From the NCBI GenBank assembly GCA_964498755.1, contig CAZCIB010000042.1, positions 1 to 21,486 on the forward strand: a stretch of 21,486 nt of DNA, written 5' to 3'. The translations under genes were made by a program, and so were the position numbers. This stretch comes from RZZS01 sp964498755. Lineage in GTDB: Bacteria; Pseudomonadota; Alphaproteobacteria; Micavibrionales; Micavibrionaceae. Positions 13,293 to 21,429 of the stretch are shown one piece after another. Within the stretch, counting starts at the first letter, position 1. Each line of letters opens with the position of its first letter. The notes below the pieces were generated by a model. It made no database searches, had not been told where the DNA came from, and saw only the letters and a list, made by a program, of their open reading frames with translations.

Positions 13293-16200
13293 ATGATCGC
13301 CGCGCAGGAAAAACAAAAACAGGAAAAGGAAACTAGCTTCCAAACCCTCCCCGGCTGCCCCGAGGGGCAGGATGCGCGCGTACTGGCGGAACGCGCGCGG
13401 GAATTGATGCGCGAAGATAAAATTCTCATGCATATTGCGCTGGACGATACGCGCACGGCCACTTTGAGCGAGCTTCTGGCCTTCTTCGCGCCGGACGTGA
13501 AGGTGGTTACGTTTCCGGCGTGGGACTGCCTGCCTTATGACCGCGTTTCGCCGCACCCGGATATCGCCGCGCAGCGCGTGGCCGCGCTTGTGACGCTGCT
13601 GTCATGGGAGCGGGAAAAAGAGCGCCATCCGCGTATCCTGCTGACGACCGTGAACGCAAGCGTTCAGCGCGTCACGCCGAAAGAGGTTCTGAAAACGGGC
13701 AGTCTTGCGGCGAAGGCGGGAGACAGGCTGGAGCGCGGCGATCTCGAATCCTTCCTGCAAAAAAATGGCTATGCGCGCGCGCAGACTGTGCGCGAGGCGG
13801 GAGATTACGCCGTGCGCGGCGGGATCGTCGATCTCTGGCCTTCGGGCGCGGAGAAGCCGATGCGCATTGATTTCTTCGGCGACGAGATCGAAACCATCCG
13901 CGCCTTTGACGCGGAAACGCAGCGATCCGAAGAGAAAATCAAAGAAATAAACCTGCGCCCGGCCACGGAGTTTTTTCTGGACGCGGATTCGATCGCCCGT
14001 TTCCGCGCCGGATACAGGGAAGCTTTCGGCGTCGTGCGCGACGGCGACCCGCTTTACGAAGCGGTAAGCGAGGGGCGGCGCTATAACGGCATGGATCACT
14101 GGCTGCCGCTGTTTTTTGAAAAGCTCGATACGCTCTATGATTACGCGCCGGGCGCGGGCGTAACGCTGGATCACGGCGTTCCGGGATCGAGCGCCGAGCG
14201 GCTCGCGCAGGCGATGGATTTTTATGAAGCGCGTAAAACGCTGGAAGACGCTGCGCAGGCGAAGAATAAAAAATCGTCCGACGTGTCCCTAAGCGGGAGC
14301 GTATATCATCCACTGCCGCCGGAGCGGCTTTATCTCTCAGAAGAAGAATGGGCCGAACGATGCGGCGAAGCGCTGGAATTGTCACCTTTTGCCTCTCCTG
14401 AAGCCGCTGATAACTTCACCCCCCTTGAAAAGGGGGAAGTTAGAGGGGGGTGTTTTGACGCCCGCAAAGGCCGGGACTTCGCCGATATCCGCGCTTTGCC
14501 GGACGGGGACGTGTTCGGGGAGGTGCGAAAATATATCGGGAATCTCGGAATCTCGGAATCTCAGAAAACAAGTTCCGGGATTCCGAGATTCGGAGATTCC
14601 GAGATTCCAAAAACTCTTATCGCCGCTTACAGCGAAGGATCAAAAGAGCGTCTTAAAGGCTTGTTGGAAAACGCGAATATCGGCCCATTGAAAGAGTGTA
14701 AAAAATACGACGACGTCAAAAAGTTGAAGCCCGGCCAGACCGGTCTGGCAATATTAGGGCTTGAGCGCGGTTTCGTCGCAAATGATCTCGCCATCATTAC
14801 TGAGCAGGATATTCTCGGCGACCGTCTGGCGCGGCGCAGCAAAAAGCGTAAGAAGGCTGATAACTTTCTTACCGAGGTTTCCTCCCTGGGCGAGGGAGAT
14901 CTCGTTGTGCATATCGAGCACGGCGTCGGGCGTTTTCTGGGCCTTGAAACGCTGAAGGCGGCCGGGACGCTGCATGACTGCCTCAAGATTGAATACGCGG
15001 GCGGGGACAGGCTGTTCATCCCGGTTGAGAATATCGAGCTGCTCTCGCGCTTTGGCAACGATGAAGGCCTCGTTCAGCTTGACAAGCTTGGCGGCGCGGG
15101 CTGGCAGGCGAGAAAAGCCAAAGTCAAGAAAGACCTGATGGAAATCGCAGGCAGGCTGCTGGATGTCGCCGCAGCGCGAAAGCTCAGGAAAACCGACGCC
15201 TATACGCTTGAAAGCGATCTCTATAACAAGTTCGCTTCGGGATTTCCGTTCCAGGAAACGGAAGATCAGGACCGCGCCATCGGGTCGGTTCTGGAAGACC
15301 TGTCGACGCAGGAGCCCATGGACCGGCTTATCTGCGGCGACGTTGGTTTCGGCAAGACGGAGGTTGCGTTGCGCGCGGCCTATGTGACGGCGATGAACGG
15401 CACTCAGGTGGCCGTGGCCGTTCCGACGACCTTGCTTGCAAGGCAGCATTATCAGAACTTTGTAAAGCGTTTTTCAGGCACAGGCTTAAAAGTTGCGCAA
15501 TTGTCGCGCATGATTGCGCAGAAAGAGTCCGCCGACGTCAAAAAAGGCATCGAGGACGGCAGCGTCAATATTGTCGTCGGTACGCATGCGTTGTTCGCGA
15601 AATCGGTTAAATTCGCCAATCTCGGCCTCGTGATTGTCGACGAGGAACAGCGTTTCGGCGTGAAGCAGAAAGAGCGTCTGAAAGAGCTCCGCGCCGACGT
15701 GCATGTCCTGACGCTGACCGCGACGCCGATCCCGCGCACCTTGCAAATGGCTCTGACCGGCGTAAGGGATATGAGCATTATCGCCACGCCCCCCGTAGAC
15801 CGTCTCGCAATACGGACCTTCGTTTTGCCTTTTGACCCGATGGTCGTGCGCGAGGCGCTCCTGAGAGAGCATTACCGCGGCGGGCAGAGTTTTTACGTCT
15901 GTCCGCGCATCAAGGATATTCAGGAGGTCGAGGATAAAATTCGTGAGCTTGTGCCTGAAATCAAGCTGATCGCCGCACACGGGCAGATGAGCCCCGCCGA
16001 GCTTGAAGACCGGATGAGCGCTTTTTATGACGGGCAGTATGACGTTTTGCTCGCGACCAATATTATCGAGAGCGGGATCGATATTCCGACGGCCAACACC
16101 ATGATCGTGCACCGCGCCGACCTGTTCGGCCTCGCTCAGCTTTACCAGATCCGGGGCCGGATCGGGCGCTCGAAGCTCCGCGCCTACGCGTACCTGACCT

Positions 16201-16892
16201 ATGAGGCAAATAAAAAACTCACCGACCAGGCGCAAAAACGTCTCGAGGTCATTGAAACGCTGGATACGCTCGGCGCCGGGTTTCAGCTTGCCAGCCACGA
16301 CATGGACATTCGTGGCGCCGGGAACCTGCTGGGCGAGGAACAATCCGGCCACATCAGGGAAATCGGCGTGGAATTATATCAGCAAATGCTGGAAGACGCG
16401 GTTGCAGCCGCGCGCGAAGGTACGACGATGGAAGCGGATATCCCGGATTACTGGAGCCCGTCGATCAATATCGGGACTTCCGTTTTAATCCCGGAAACGT
16501 ACGTGCCTGATTTGAATGTACGCATGAGCCTGTACCGGCGATTGTCCGAACTCGGCGAAGAGGATGACCGGGAAAGCTTTGCGGCGGAGCTGATCGACCG
16601 GTTCGGGCCGCTTCCGGACGAAGTAGAAAACCTCCTTCAGATCGTTGAGATCAAGCAGCTCTGCTTCAAGGCCGGGATCGACCGGATCGAGGCCGGACCC
16701 AAGGGCGCGGTCATCGGTTTTTACAAGGACAGCCCGCCGAACCCGGACGCTGTGTTCAGATGGATGAATGAAAAGGGCGGGGCGGTCAAATTGCGCCCGG
16801 ATCAGAAGATCGTTGCCATAAGGCAATGGGACAAGGCGAATCAAAGGGTTAGGGGCGTACGGAGCCTGCTAAAAGAATTATCCGCGCTTTGA
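13293..16892 (+). CDS. mfd: Transcription-repair coupling factor Mfd
   Basis: Mfd removes RNA polymerase stalled at DNA lesions and recruits UvrA. The product has 1199 residues, about 50 more than E. coli Mfd. In order: UvrB-like domains (about 30-500), the RNA-polymerase-interacting domain starting near residue 533 (GEGDLVVHIEHGVGRFLG), Walker A GDVGFGKT at 682-689, the DEEQ box at 783-786, TATPIPRTLQMAL, the RIRGRIGRS-type motif (here QIRGRIGRS), and a C-terminal UvrA-mimic domain from about 1060. The extra length comes partly from two in-frame palindromic repeats, at residues about 374-388 and 416-439, in the linker before the polymerase-binding domain. Core motifs are intact. TAGGAG precedes the ATG. 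It diverges from the minus-strand membrane pair. Confidence 0.96.
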   Translation: MIAAQEKQKQEKETSFQTLPGCPEGQDARVLAERARELMREDKILMHIALDDTRTATLSELLAFFAPDVKVVTFPAWDCLPYDRVSPHPDIAAQRVAALVTLLSWEREKERHPRILLTTVNASVQRVTPKEVLKTGSLAAKAGDRLERGDLESFLQKNGYARAQTVREAGDYAVRGGIVDLWPSGAEKPMRIDFFGDEIETIRAFDAETQRSEEKIKEINLRPATEFFLDADSIARFRAGYREAFGVVRDGDPLYEAVSEGRRYNGMDHWLPLFFEKLDTLYDYAPGAGVTLDHGVPGSSAERLAQAMDFYEARKTLEDAAQAKNKKSSDVSLSGSVYHPLPPERLYLSEEEWAERCGEALELSPFASPEAADNFTPLEKGEVRGGCFDARKGRDFADIRALPDGDVFGEVRKYIGNLGISESQKTSSGIPRFGDSEIPKTLIAAYSEGSKERLKGLLENANIGPLKECKKYDDVKKLKPGQTGLAILGLERGFVANDLAIITEQDILGDRLARRSKKRKKADNFLTEVSSLGEGDLVVHIEHGVGRFLGLETLKAAGTLHDCLKIEYAGGDRLFIPVENIELLSRFGNDEGLVQLDKLGGAGWQARKAKVKKDLMEIAGRLLDVAAARKLRKTDAYTLESDLYNKFASGFPFQETEDQDRAIGSVLEDLSTQEPMDRLICGDVGFGKTEVALRAAYVTAMNGTQVAVAVPTTLLARQHYQNFVKRFSGTGLKVAQLSRMIAQKESADVKKGIEDGSVNIVVGTHALFAKSVKFANLGLVIVDEEQRFGVKQKERLKELRADVHVLTLTATPIPRTLQMALTGVRDMSIIATPPVDRLAIRTFVLPFDPMVVREALLREHYRGGQSFYVCPRIKDIQEVEDKIRELVPEIKLIAAHGQMSPAELEDRMSAFYDGQYDVLLATNIIESGIDIPTANTMIVHRADLFGLAQLYQIRGRIGRSKLRAYAYLTYEANKKLTDQAQKRLEVIETLDTLGAGFQLASHDMDIRGAGNLLGEEQSGHIREIGVELYQQMLEDAVAAAREGTTMEADIPDYWSPSINIGTSVLIPETYVPDLNVRMSLYRRLSELGEEDDRESFAAELIDRFGPLPDEVENLLQIVEIKQLCFKAGIDRIEAGPKGAVIGFYKDSPPNPDAVFRWMNEKGGAVKLRPDQKIVAIRQWDKANQRVRGVRSLLKELSAL
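14411..14452. repeat. In-frame palindromic repeat in mfd, C/G-run type
   Basis: TAACTT...CCCCC (14411-14423) pairs with GGGGGAAGTTA (14432-14442) with a small bulge; alternatively CACCCCCC (14417-14424) pairs with GGGGGGTG (14445-14452). It encodes NFTPLEKGEVRGGC (Mfd residues about 374-387). A similar short C-run/G-run repeat is, as I recall, common between genes in unrelated bacteria. Confidence 0.75.
14539..14608. repeat. In-frame palindromic repeat in mfd, long hairpin type
   Basis: Two 24-base arms, 14539-14562 and 14585-14608, are complementary with one mismatch and flank a 22-base loop. Each arm is itself three tandem copies of an eight-base unit, GGAATCTC or its complement. It encodes about 24 residues including GISESQ and GIPRFGDSEIP, between RKYI and LIAAYSEGS of Mfd, where other Mfd proteins have a short loop. 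Confidence 0.9.
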
Positions 16893-17054
16893 CAGTTTAA
16901 TCAGTGGCTTGGCCCTAAAATTAGACGGTATCCCGCGCCGCGTCATACGATAATAAGTGAGGCCGTTACTTCTACGACCGAAACAGCTTACTTCGTCCCT
17001 GTTTCCTTGTTTCGTATGGCCTTTTGACACCTTCTATGACATAAACTTTTTTAT
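16893..17054 (+). other. Region between mfd and its terminator, possible structured RNA
   Basis: No coding frame is convincing in this 162-base stretch. It contains a seven-pair hairpin, GAAACAG/CTGTTTC (16981-16987 with 17000-17006), and two outer pairings that exclude or cross each other: CATACG/CGTATG (16945-16950 with 17014-17019) and AGGCC/GGCCT (16961-16965 with 17019-17023). It may be the mfd trailer or a small RNA that ends at the terminator. I do not recognise a known RNA family. Confidence 0.25.
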
Positions 17055-17079
17055 GCCCTCCTCTGGAGGGCTTTTTTTT
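17055..17079 (+). terminator. Rho-independent terminator after mfd
   Basis: GCCCTCC and GGAGGGC form a seven-pair perfect stem (17055-17061 with 17065-17071) around the loop TCT, followed at once by eight Ts (17072-17079). This is a textbook intrinsic terminator for plus-strand transcription. It lies 162 bases after the mfd stop. Confidence 0.9.
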
Positions 17080-17088
17080 GTTTTCTCT

Positions 17089-17396
17089 AACGCAAAGCGC
17101 GCAGAGCGCGTAAAGATAGCGCCGCCCTGTCCGCCGAAGCCTTGGCGAAGGCGGAAGGCATTTTAAAACAGTTTTCAATCATTGAACCACGGCGATCACA
17201 GCGTACACAGCGAAGCCAGCGCAAACATCGCCGTGATCGCTGTGCGCGCTGTGGTTCAGAAAAATACTTTCTCTTTTTTTGCTCCGCGTGCTTTGCGTTT
17301 AAAGAAATAATTCAAAATTCGCGCGCATTCGCGTTTAAAAATACTGCGGCGCTGTTTTCTACTCTTAACTCTTGGCGTCTTCGCGTCTTGGCGGTT
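17089..17396. repeat. Cluster of nested interspersed repeats
   Basis: No gene is seen. Several short repeats are packed together. AACGCAAAGC at 17089-17098 has its complement around 17291-17300 (GCTTTGCGTT). Between them is a hairpin TCCGCC/GGCGGA (17130-17155). A larger palindrome has outer arms TGAACCAC (17183-17190) and GTGGTTCA (17251-17258), and its interior also holds related GATCACAGCG and GTGATCGCTG runs. Further on are ATTCGCG direct copies near 17319 and a TTGGCGTCTTCGCGTCTTGG run (about 17372-17391). Repeats of the CCACGG...CACAG and TTGGCGTCTTGGCGG kinds are familiar from many bacterial genomes; their role is unknown. Confidence 0.8.
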
Positions 17397-17433
17397 AGAA
17401 TGAAGATTGAATAATTTCGCGGGAGAAACGCGC

Positions 17434-17856
17434 ATGAGCCGGGAATACGCTGAAAACCGCATCAGGGAAGCTCTGAAAATGACGGGCGGGCATCAGATGA
17501 AAGCCCGCCAGCAAGTCATTGCCTGGACCTATGAAGACCCGAAACTGCTGCATGAGCTGACCCGGCCGCATATGACGGGCATCGTCGCGCATGCTGTGAG
17601 CCGCGTTTCCCTGCGCATGGCTGAACCGGAAGAGGAAATTCCGGAAGCGCCGAAAGCCGAGCGCCGTCCTTTAAAGAAACAGCAGGACCGTGAAACCGAC
17701 GCCTTTGGCCGTGATCTGCTTAAAGCTTTATCCCATGGCGATCCGGCCGTTTTCGGGCAGGAGAGCTTTTCCCCGCAAATGCGCCGCGGCAAAGCGAGCC
17801 AGCGCCATATCGACGCGCTGAAGATGATGTCTTCAAAAGGAAAGTCCGTGAAGTAA
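17434..17856 (+). CDS. Small conserved-looking unknown protein
   Basis: The 140-residue soluble protein has an N-terminal helical block, SREYAENRIREALKMTGGHQMKARQQVIAWTYEDPKLLHELTRPHMTGIVAHAV. I have an impression of having seen this in alphaproteobacterial hypothetical proteins, but I know no function. A charged, proline-containing linker (about residues 65-85, EEEIPEAPKAERRPLKK) leads to a short C-terminal block, DAFGRDLLKAL...PAVFGQESFSP, and a basic tail. GGGAGA seven bases before the ATG at 17434 decides the start over an in-frame TTG at 17407. The kinase gene follows after four bases, and the end of this gene carries its ribosome site (AAAGGAAAG), so the two form an operon. Confidence 0.7.
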   Translation: MSREYAENRIREALKMTGGHQMKARQQVIAWTYEDPKLLHELTRPHMTGIVAHAVSRVSLRMAEPEEEIPEAPKAERRPLKKQQDRETDAFGRDLLKALSHGDPAVFGQESFSPQMRRGKASQRHIDALKMMSSKGKSVK

Positions 17857-17860
17857 GCCT

Positions 17861-18928
17861 ATGATCGCCCTTCCTGATTTCCAAAAGCATTTTGACGAGA
17901 GGCGGCGCGACGCCTTTCTCGCCAAGCACGATTGGGAAATCGTCGCCCCGGTCGGCGAGGATATGGCCTTCCGCCGCTATTTCCGCGTTGCGCAAAACGG
18001 CGAGACGGCGATATTGATGGACAGCCTGCCGGACGATCATCCAGATGCGACTCCGGGCCACAGGATCAGCGATTTCATCCGCATCGGCGACTGGCTGCGC
18101 GATCATGATCTGCACGCCCCGCAGATCTATGAAATCGATGATGAACAAGGTTTTCTGATACTCGAGGACTTCGGAGATATCTCTTTCCGCAAAGCCATTG
18201 ATAACGGCGCGCCCCGGGGGCCGGTTTACAGCTTCGCCACTGATGTCCTGAAACATTTGCGCGCTCAGGAACCGACAATCGAGCTGCCCGATTATTATGA
18301 AAGCCCGGTGCATCTTAAACGCCGCCGGGTCATCGACTGGTACGTCCCCGCGCAGCGCCGCGAGAAAAACCCGGACGGCCTAGCGGAGCGGTTTCTGGAT
18401 GTCTGGGGAGAAATCGAATCCGGCCTGCCAGACTGTCCGCGCTGCGTTCTGCATGTCGATTTTCACCTTGAGAATTTGATGTGGGTTCCGGAAGCGGAAG
18501 GGCTCGAAGTCTGCGGCATCCTCGATTATCAGTCCGCGATGATCGGCCCGGGGCCATATGATCTGGTAAATTTACTGGATGACGCCCGCATTGACGTGCC
18601 CGAAAATATCCGTAAGGCCATGCTGGAGCGGTATTGCTTTGACATGCGCCCGGACGAACGCAAGGCGTTTATGGACTGGTACGCCGTTCTCGCCGCGCAG
18701 TTCCATTGCCGCGTGATCGGCCAGTTCATCCGCTTTGCGGTCTGGGGCGACAAACCGCGATATCTTGAATACATGCCGATTGTCGCGAAACATTTAAAAC
18801 GGCATTTGCAAAACCCGCTGCTGAAGCCGCTGGATGCGTTTTTCAAGGAAGAAAAAATTGATTTGGAAACCCTGCCGGAGTTCGACATTGACGCGATCCG
18901 CGCTGTTATAAGAGACGATGCGGTATGA
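17861..18928 (+). CDS. APH-fold kinase, AmgK-like phosphotransferase
   Basis: The 355-residue protein belongs to the aminoglycoside phosphotransferase/choline kinase fold. The catalytic loop is at residues 198-205 (HVDFHLEN, with Asp200 as base and Asn205 for magnesium), the DFG-equivalent is LDYQ at 221-224, and the following GPGPYDLVNLL is typical. The N-lobe contains FRRYFRV and an ILEDFGD hinge at about 100-106. These features fit alphaproteobacterial relatives of AmgK, which phosphorylates N-acetylmuramate or N-acetylglucosamine in cell-wall recycling. The usual neighbours of amgK (tsaE and the murU nucleotidyltransferase) are absent, so the substrate is uncertain. It follows the small unknown gene by four bases. 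Its stop lies inside a 20-base palindrome. Confidence 0.82.
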   Translation: MIALPDFQKHFDERRRDAFLAKHDWEIVAPVGEDMAFRRYFRVAQNGETAILMDSLPDDHPDATPGHRISDFIRIGDWLRDHDLHAPQIYEIDDEQGFLILEDFGDISFRKAIDNGAPRGPVYSFATDVLKHLRAQEPTIELPDYYESPVHLKRRRVIDWYVPAQRREKNPDGLAERFLDVWGEIESGLPDCPRCVLHVDFHLENLMWVPEAEGLEVCGILDYQSAMIGPGPYDLVNLLDDARIDVPENIRKAMLERYCFDMRPDERKAFMDWYAVLAAQFHCRVIGQFIRFAVWGDKPRYLEYMPIVAKHLKRHLQNPLLKPLDAFFKEEKIDLETLPEFDIDAIRAVIRDDAV

Positions 18929-18972
18929 TTTTTATAAAAATCATTCATGTGCATTCGCGTCCATTCGTGGTT
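18925..18972. repeat. Palindrome and tandem repeat in the ruvA leader
   Basis: A perfect 20-base AT-rich palindrome at 18925-18944 (ATGATTTTTA and its complement) covers the kinase stop codon. After it, 18949-18972 holds two near copies of a ten-base unit (CATTCGCGTC and CATTCGTGGT). The CATTCGTGGTT ending is familiar from widely scattered bacterial repeats. It ends 11 bases before the ruvA ATG, where no clear ribosome site is seen. Confidence 0.7.
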
Positions 18973-18983
18973 AATATAGCAAA

Positions 18984-19625
18984 ATGATCGGTAAACTCTC
19001 AGGCATTGTCGACAGCATTGAAGGGAATACGCTTATTCTCGACGTGGGCGGGGTAGGCTACGTCGTGCAGGCGAGCGCGCGGACGCTGTCCCGCGCCGGG
19101 CAGACGGGCGACCCCTTGAGCCTCTCTATCGAAACCCATGTGCGCGAGGACGCGATTTCGCTGTTCGGCTTTATGGATGCTGGCGAGAAGAGCTGGTTCA
19201 AACTGTTGACAAGCGTGCAGGGCGTCGGGGCGAAGGCCGCGCTGGCGATCTTGAGCGTCTGCCCGCCCGATAAGATAGGTTTTGCGATTGCCGCGCAGGA
19301 TAAAGCCGCATTGACGCAGGCTGATGGCGTTGGCCCAAAGCTGGCTTCCAGAATATTAAGCGAACTCAAGGACAAGGCGGGCGATATTGACCTGTCGCCG
19401 CAAAAGGCGCATGCGCCGAATGTGACGCAAATTGCCCCGAACGCGCCGCAGGATGCGCCGGGACAGGACTTTTCCGGCGACGCCGTCTCGGCCCTCGTTA
19501 ATCTCGGCTACAGCCGCAGCGACGCCTATAGCGCCGTGCTGGCCGCGCAGCAAAAAAATGAGGGCAATGATAACAGCGATATCCAGACGCTCATTCGTCT
19601 CGCGCTGAAGGAGCTGAGCGCATGA
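18984..19625 (+). CDS. ruvA: Holliday junction branch migration protein RuvA
   Basis: RuvA binds four-way junctions as a tetramer and loads RuvB. The 213-residue product is of normal length. It has the N-terminal OB domain (about 1-62, starting MIGKLSGIVDSIEGNTLILDV-like), two helix-hairpin-helix segments (GVGAKAALAIL and GVGPKLASRIL, about residues 75-130), a variable linker, and the C-terminal RuvB-contacting domain (DAVSALVNLGYSRSDAYSAV, about 168-190). It overlaps ruvB by four bases (ATGA), so the two are coupled. The leader holds an interspersed repeat and no obvious Shine-Dalgarno. No SOS box of the GTTC-N7-GTTC type was seen in the leader. ruvC is not next to it. Confidence 0.95.
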   Translation: MIGKLSGIVDSIEGNTLILDVGGVGYVVQASARTLSRAGQTGDPLSLSIETHVREDAISLFGFMDAGEKSWFKLLTSVQGVGAKAALAILSVCPPDKIGFAIAAQDKAALTQADGVGPKLASRILSELKDKAGDIDLSPQKAHAPNVTQIAPNAPQDAPGQDFSGDAVSALVNLGYSRSDAYSAVLAAQQKNEGNDNSDIQTLIRLALKELSA

Positions 19626-20668
19626 GCGATTTTGCGGCGCAAAAAAATCCCGATCTCGAGCGCGAAGTTTTTGATGGCGAAAAGCCTGTCGAGAGCGCTT
19701 TGCGGCCCTTGTCTCTCGAAGAATTTATTGGCCAGAAAGAATTGCGCGCCAATCTGAAAGTTTTCGTTGAGGCGGCGCGCGGGCGCGGCGACGCCATGGA
19801 TCACGTTCTGCTCGCCGGGCCGCCAGGGCTCGGCAAGACGACGCTCGCGCAGATTATAGCGAAAGAGCTTGGCGTCGGTTTCCGGGCAACAAGCGGGCCG
19901 GTGATCGCAAGGGCAGGGGATCTGGCCGCGATCCTGACCAATCTTGAGCCCAATGACGTGCTGTTCATCGACGAAATTCACCGCCTCAATCCGGCCGTGG
20001 AAGAGATTCTCTATCCGGCGATGGAGGACCGCAAGCTCGACATCATGATCGGGGAGGGGCCAGCGGCGCGCTCCGTTCAGATCGACCTCAATCCGTTTAC
20101 GCTTGTCGGCGCGACGACGCGCAGCGGGCTTTTGACCGGGCCTTTACGCGATAGGTTCGGGATTCCCTTAAGGCTCGAATTTTACGCGCCGGAGGAATTA
20201 TGCCTGATCGTCGAACGCGCGGCGCGGCTTTTGCGCATGGATATAACAAAAGACGGCGCGATGGAAATTGCAAAGCGCTCGCGCGGCACGCCAAGGATTG
20301 CAGGCCGTTTAACGCGGCGCGTGCGCGACTTCTCGCAAGTCTCGGGCAAGGGGCAAATCGGCGCGGATTCGGCGCATGACGCGCTGATGCGCCTTGACGT
20401 CGACAAAACGGGCCTTGATACGATGGATAGGAAATACCTGACCTGCATCGCGGAAAACTACGGCGGCGGGCCGGTCGGCGCGGACACGCTCTCCGCCGCG
20501 CTCTCCGAGCAGCGCGACGTGATCGAGGAAGTGATCGAGCCTTATCTGATCCAGCAGGGCCTGATCAACCGGACTCCAAGAGGCCGGGTTGTTTCCTCAA
20601 AAGGATACAGATATTTAGGCCTTGAAGTTAAGGCATCGGATCAGGCGGATTTGTGGCGTGAAACTTGA
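19622..20668 (+). CDS. ruvB: Holliday junction helicase motor RuvB
   Basis: RuvB is the hexameric AAA+ motor that drives branch migration with RuvA. The 348-residue product has the normal length. Walker A GPPGLGKT is at 66-73, Walker B FIDEIH at about 115-120, sensor 1 within VGATTRSG, the arginine finger region in LRDRFGIPLRL, sensor 2 in RGTPRIAGRLTRRVRD, and the C-terminal winged helix ends with TPRGRVVSSKGYRYLG. The ATG overlaps the ruvA stop. It is the last plus-strand gene in the window and converges with an unknown minus-strand gene whose stop is six bases away. Confidence 0.97.
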   Translation: MSDFAAQKNPDLEREVFDGEKPVESALRPLSLEEFIGQKELRANLKVFVEAARGRGDAMDHVLLAGPPGLGKTTLAQIIAKELGVGFRATSGPVIARAGDLAAILTNLEPNDVLFIDEIHRLNPAVEEILYPAMEDRKLDIMIGEGPAARSVQIDLNPFTLVGATTRSGLLTGPLRDRFGIPLRLEFYAPEELCLIVERAARLLRMDITKDGAMEIAKRSRGTPRIAGRLTRRVRDFSQVSGKGQIGADSAHDALMRLDVDKTGLDTMDRKYLTCIAENYGGGPVGADTLSAALSEQRDVIEEVIEPYLIQQGLINRTPRGRVVSSKGYRYLGLEVKASDQADLWRET

Positions 20669-20674
20669 ATCCGC

Positions 20675-21429
20675 TTAAGCCTCTGGCGGCGGAAATCCAA
20701 GATCGGCGGAAATCCCGGGTCCGGGCTTACAGGATTTAAACATTGTCATGTCAGGTCTTGGTAGTGCGGCAAATTCCTGAATAAGCGGGTTGCGTTGGTG
20801 TTCACTTTTTAGTGCATGCTGTAGTTCCTCTGAGGAATTGTCGTGGGAGACTTGGGCGCTTTTCAAGATTTCCAAAACCTGTTTGGCGACGTAGGCTGGA
20901 TGAGAAGACCCTTGGCCTGTAATGCTGTCTACAGCTGCAAAGAAATCATGCATGGCTTGAGCATCGCTCAAATAAACTTTGTAACGAGCTTTTGTGTCAT
21001 CAGAAACAATGAAAACCGCCGGATCGGTGCGTTCACCATCAAAGAATGCCATGCGGCCATAGGATTTCACTGGCGCAATGAATCTGTAGGCCGCTTTAAG
21101 TGACTCTTCTGTAATTCCAAAATTTATAAGCCGCCTTTCTTTTTCATTTATCGCGGCGATGCCTTCACGGCAGGTCTGCTGCAAATCGTCAAGACTGCTG
21201 ATGCAGGATTTTAATTTGGAAAGCTGCTCGATGTTTTCGAGAGTGTCCTGTCCGGCGACAGCATTAAACGCTTCGGCAAGGCGTTCGCCCTCTTGTTTCA
21301 GTTTTTCGGTTTCTTCAATGTGTTCTAAAAGCTCGTCCCAATCTGCGTAGTGAGTATTTCCGGAAACGGAAATGCGCAGACCAATTTTACCTGTTTCTTC
21401 ATTAACCCCATAGGCTTTTGTGTGGGCAT
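20675..21429 (-). CDS. Unknown soluble protein with a possible frameshift at its start
   Basis: I do not recognise this protein. The minus-strand frame stays open from 21454 down to the stop at 20675, but the only usual start in the upstream part is a TTG at 21184, giving 169 residues. The codons before that TTG look coding (GLRISVSGNTHYADWDELLEHIEETEKL, charged and probably helical). An ATG at 21429 lies in the neighbouring frame and reads MPTQK; one extra A in the following AAAA run would join it to AYGVNEETGKIGLRI and give about 251 residues. So either the gene is frameshifted, the read has an error, or it starts at the TTG. No signal peptide or membrane helix is seen. It converges with ruvB. 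Confidence 0.5.

Noticed and set aside
14539..14608. CRISPR-like array from repeated GGAATCTC units
   Set aside because: The units are contiguous inside hairpin arms, with no spacers, and lie within the mfd frame.
15486..16352. A 288-codon minus-strand open frame inside mfd
   Set aside because: It lies opposite the helicase core and shows no protein family features; a shadow of mfd.
16893..17054. Signal recognition particle RNA or another known small RNA
   Set aside because: The conserved core bases of 4.5S RNA and other common families are absent.
17142..17414. Open frames of 70-90 codons in the repeat cluster
   Set aside because: The products are repeat translations rich in Arg, His and Ser and have no supported start.
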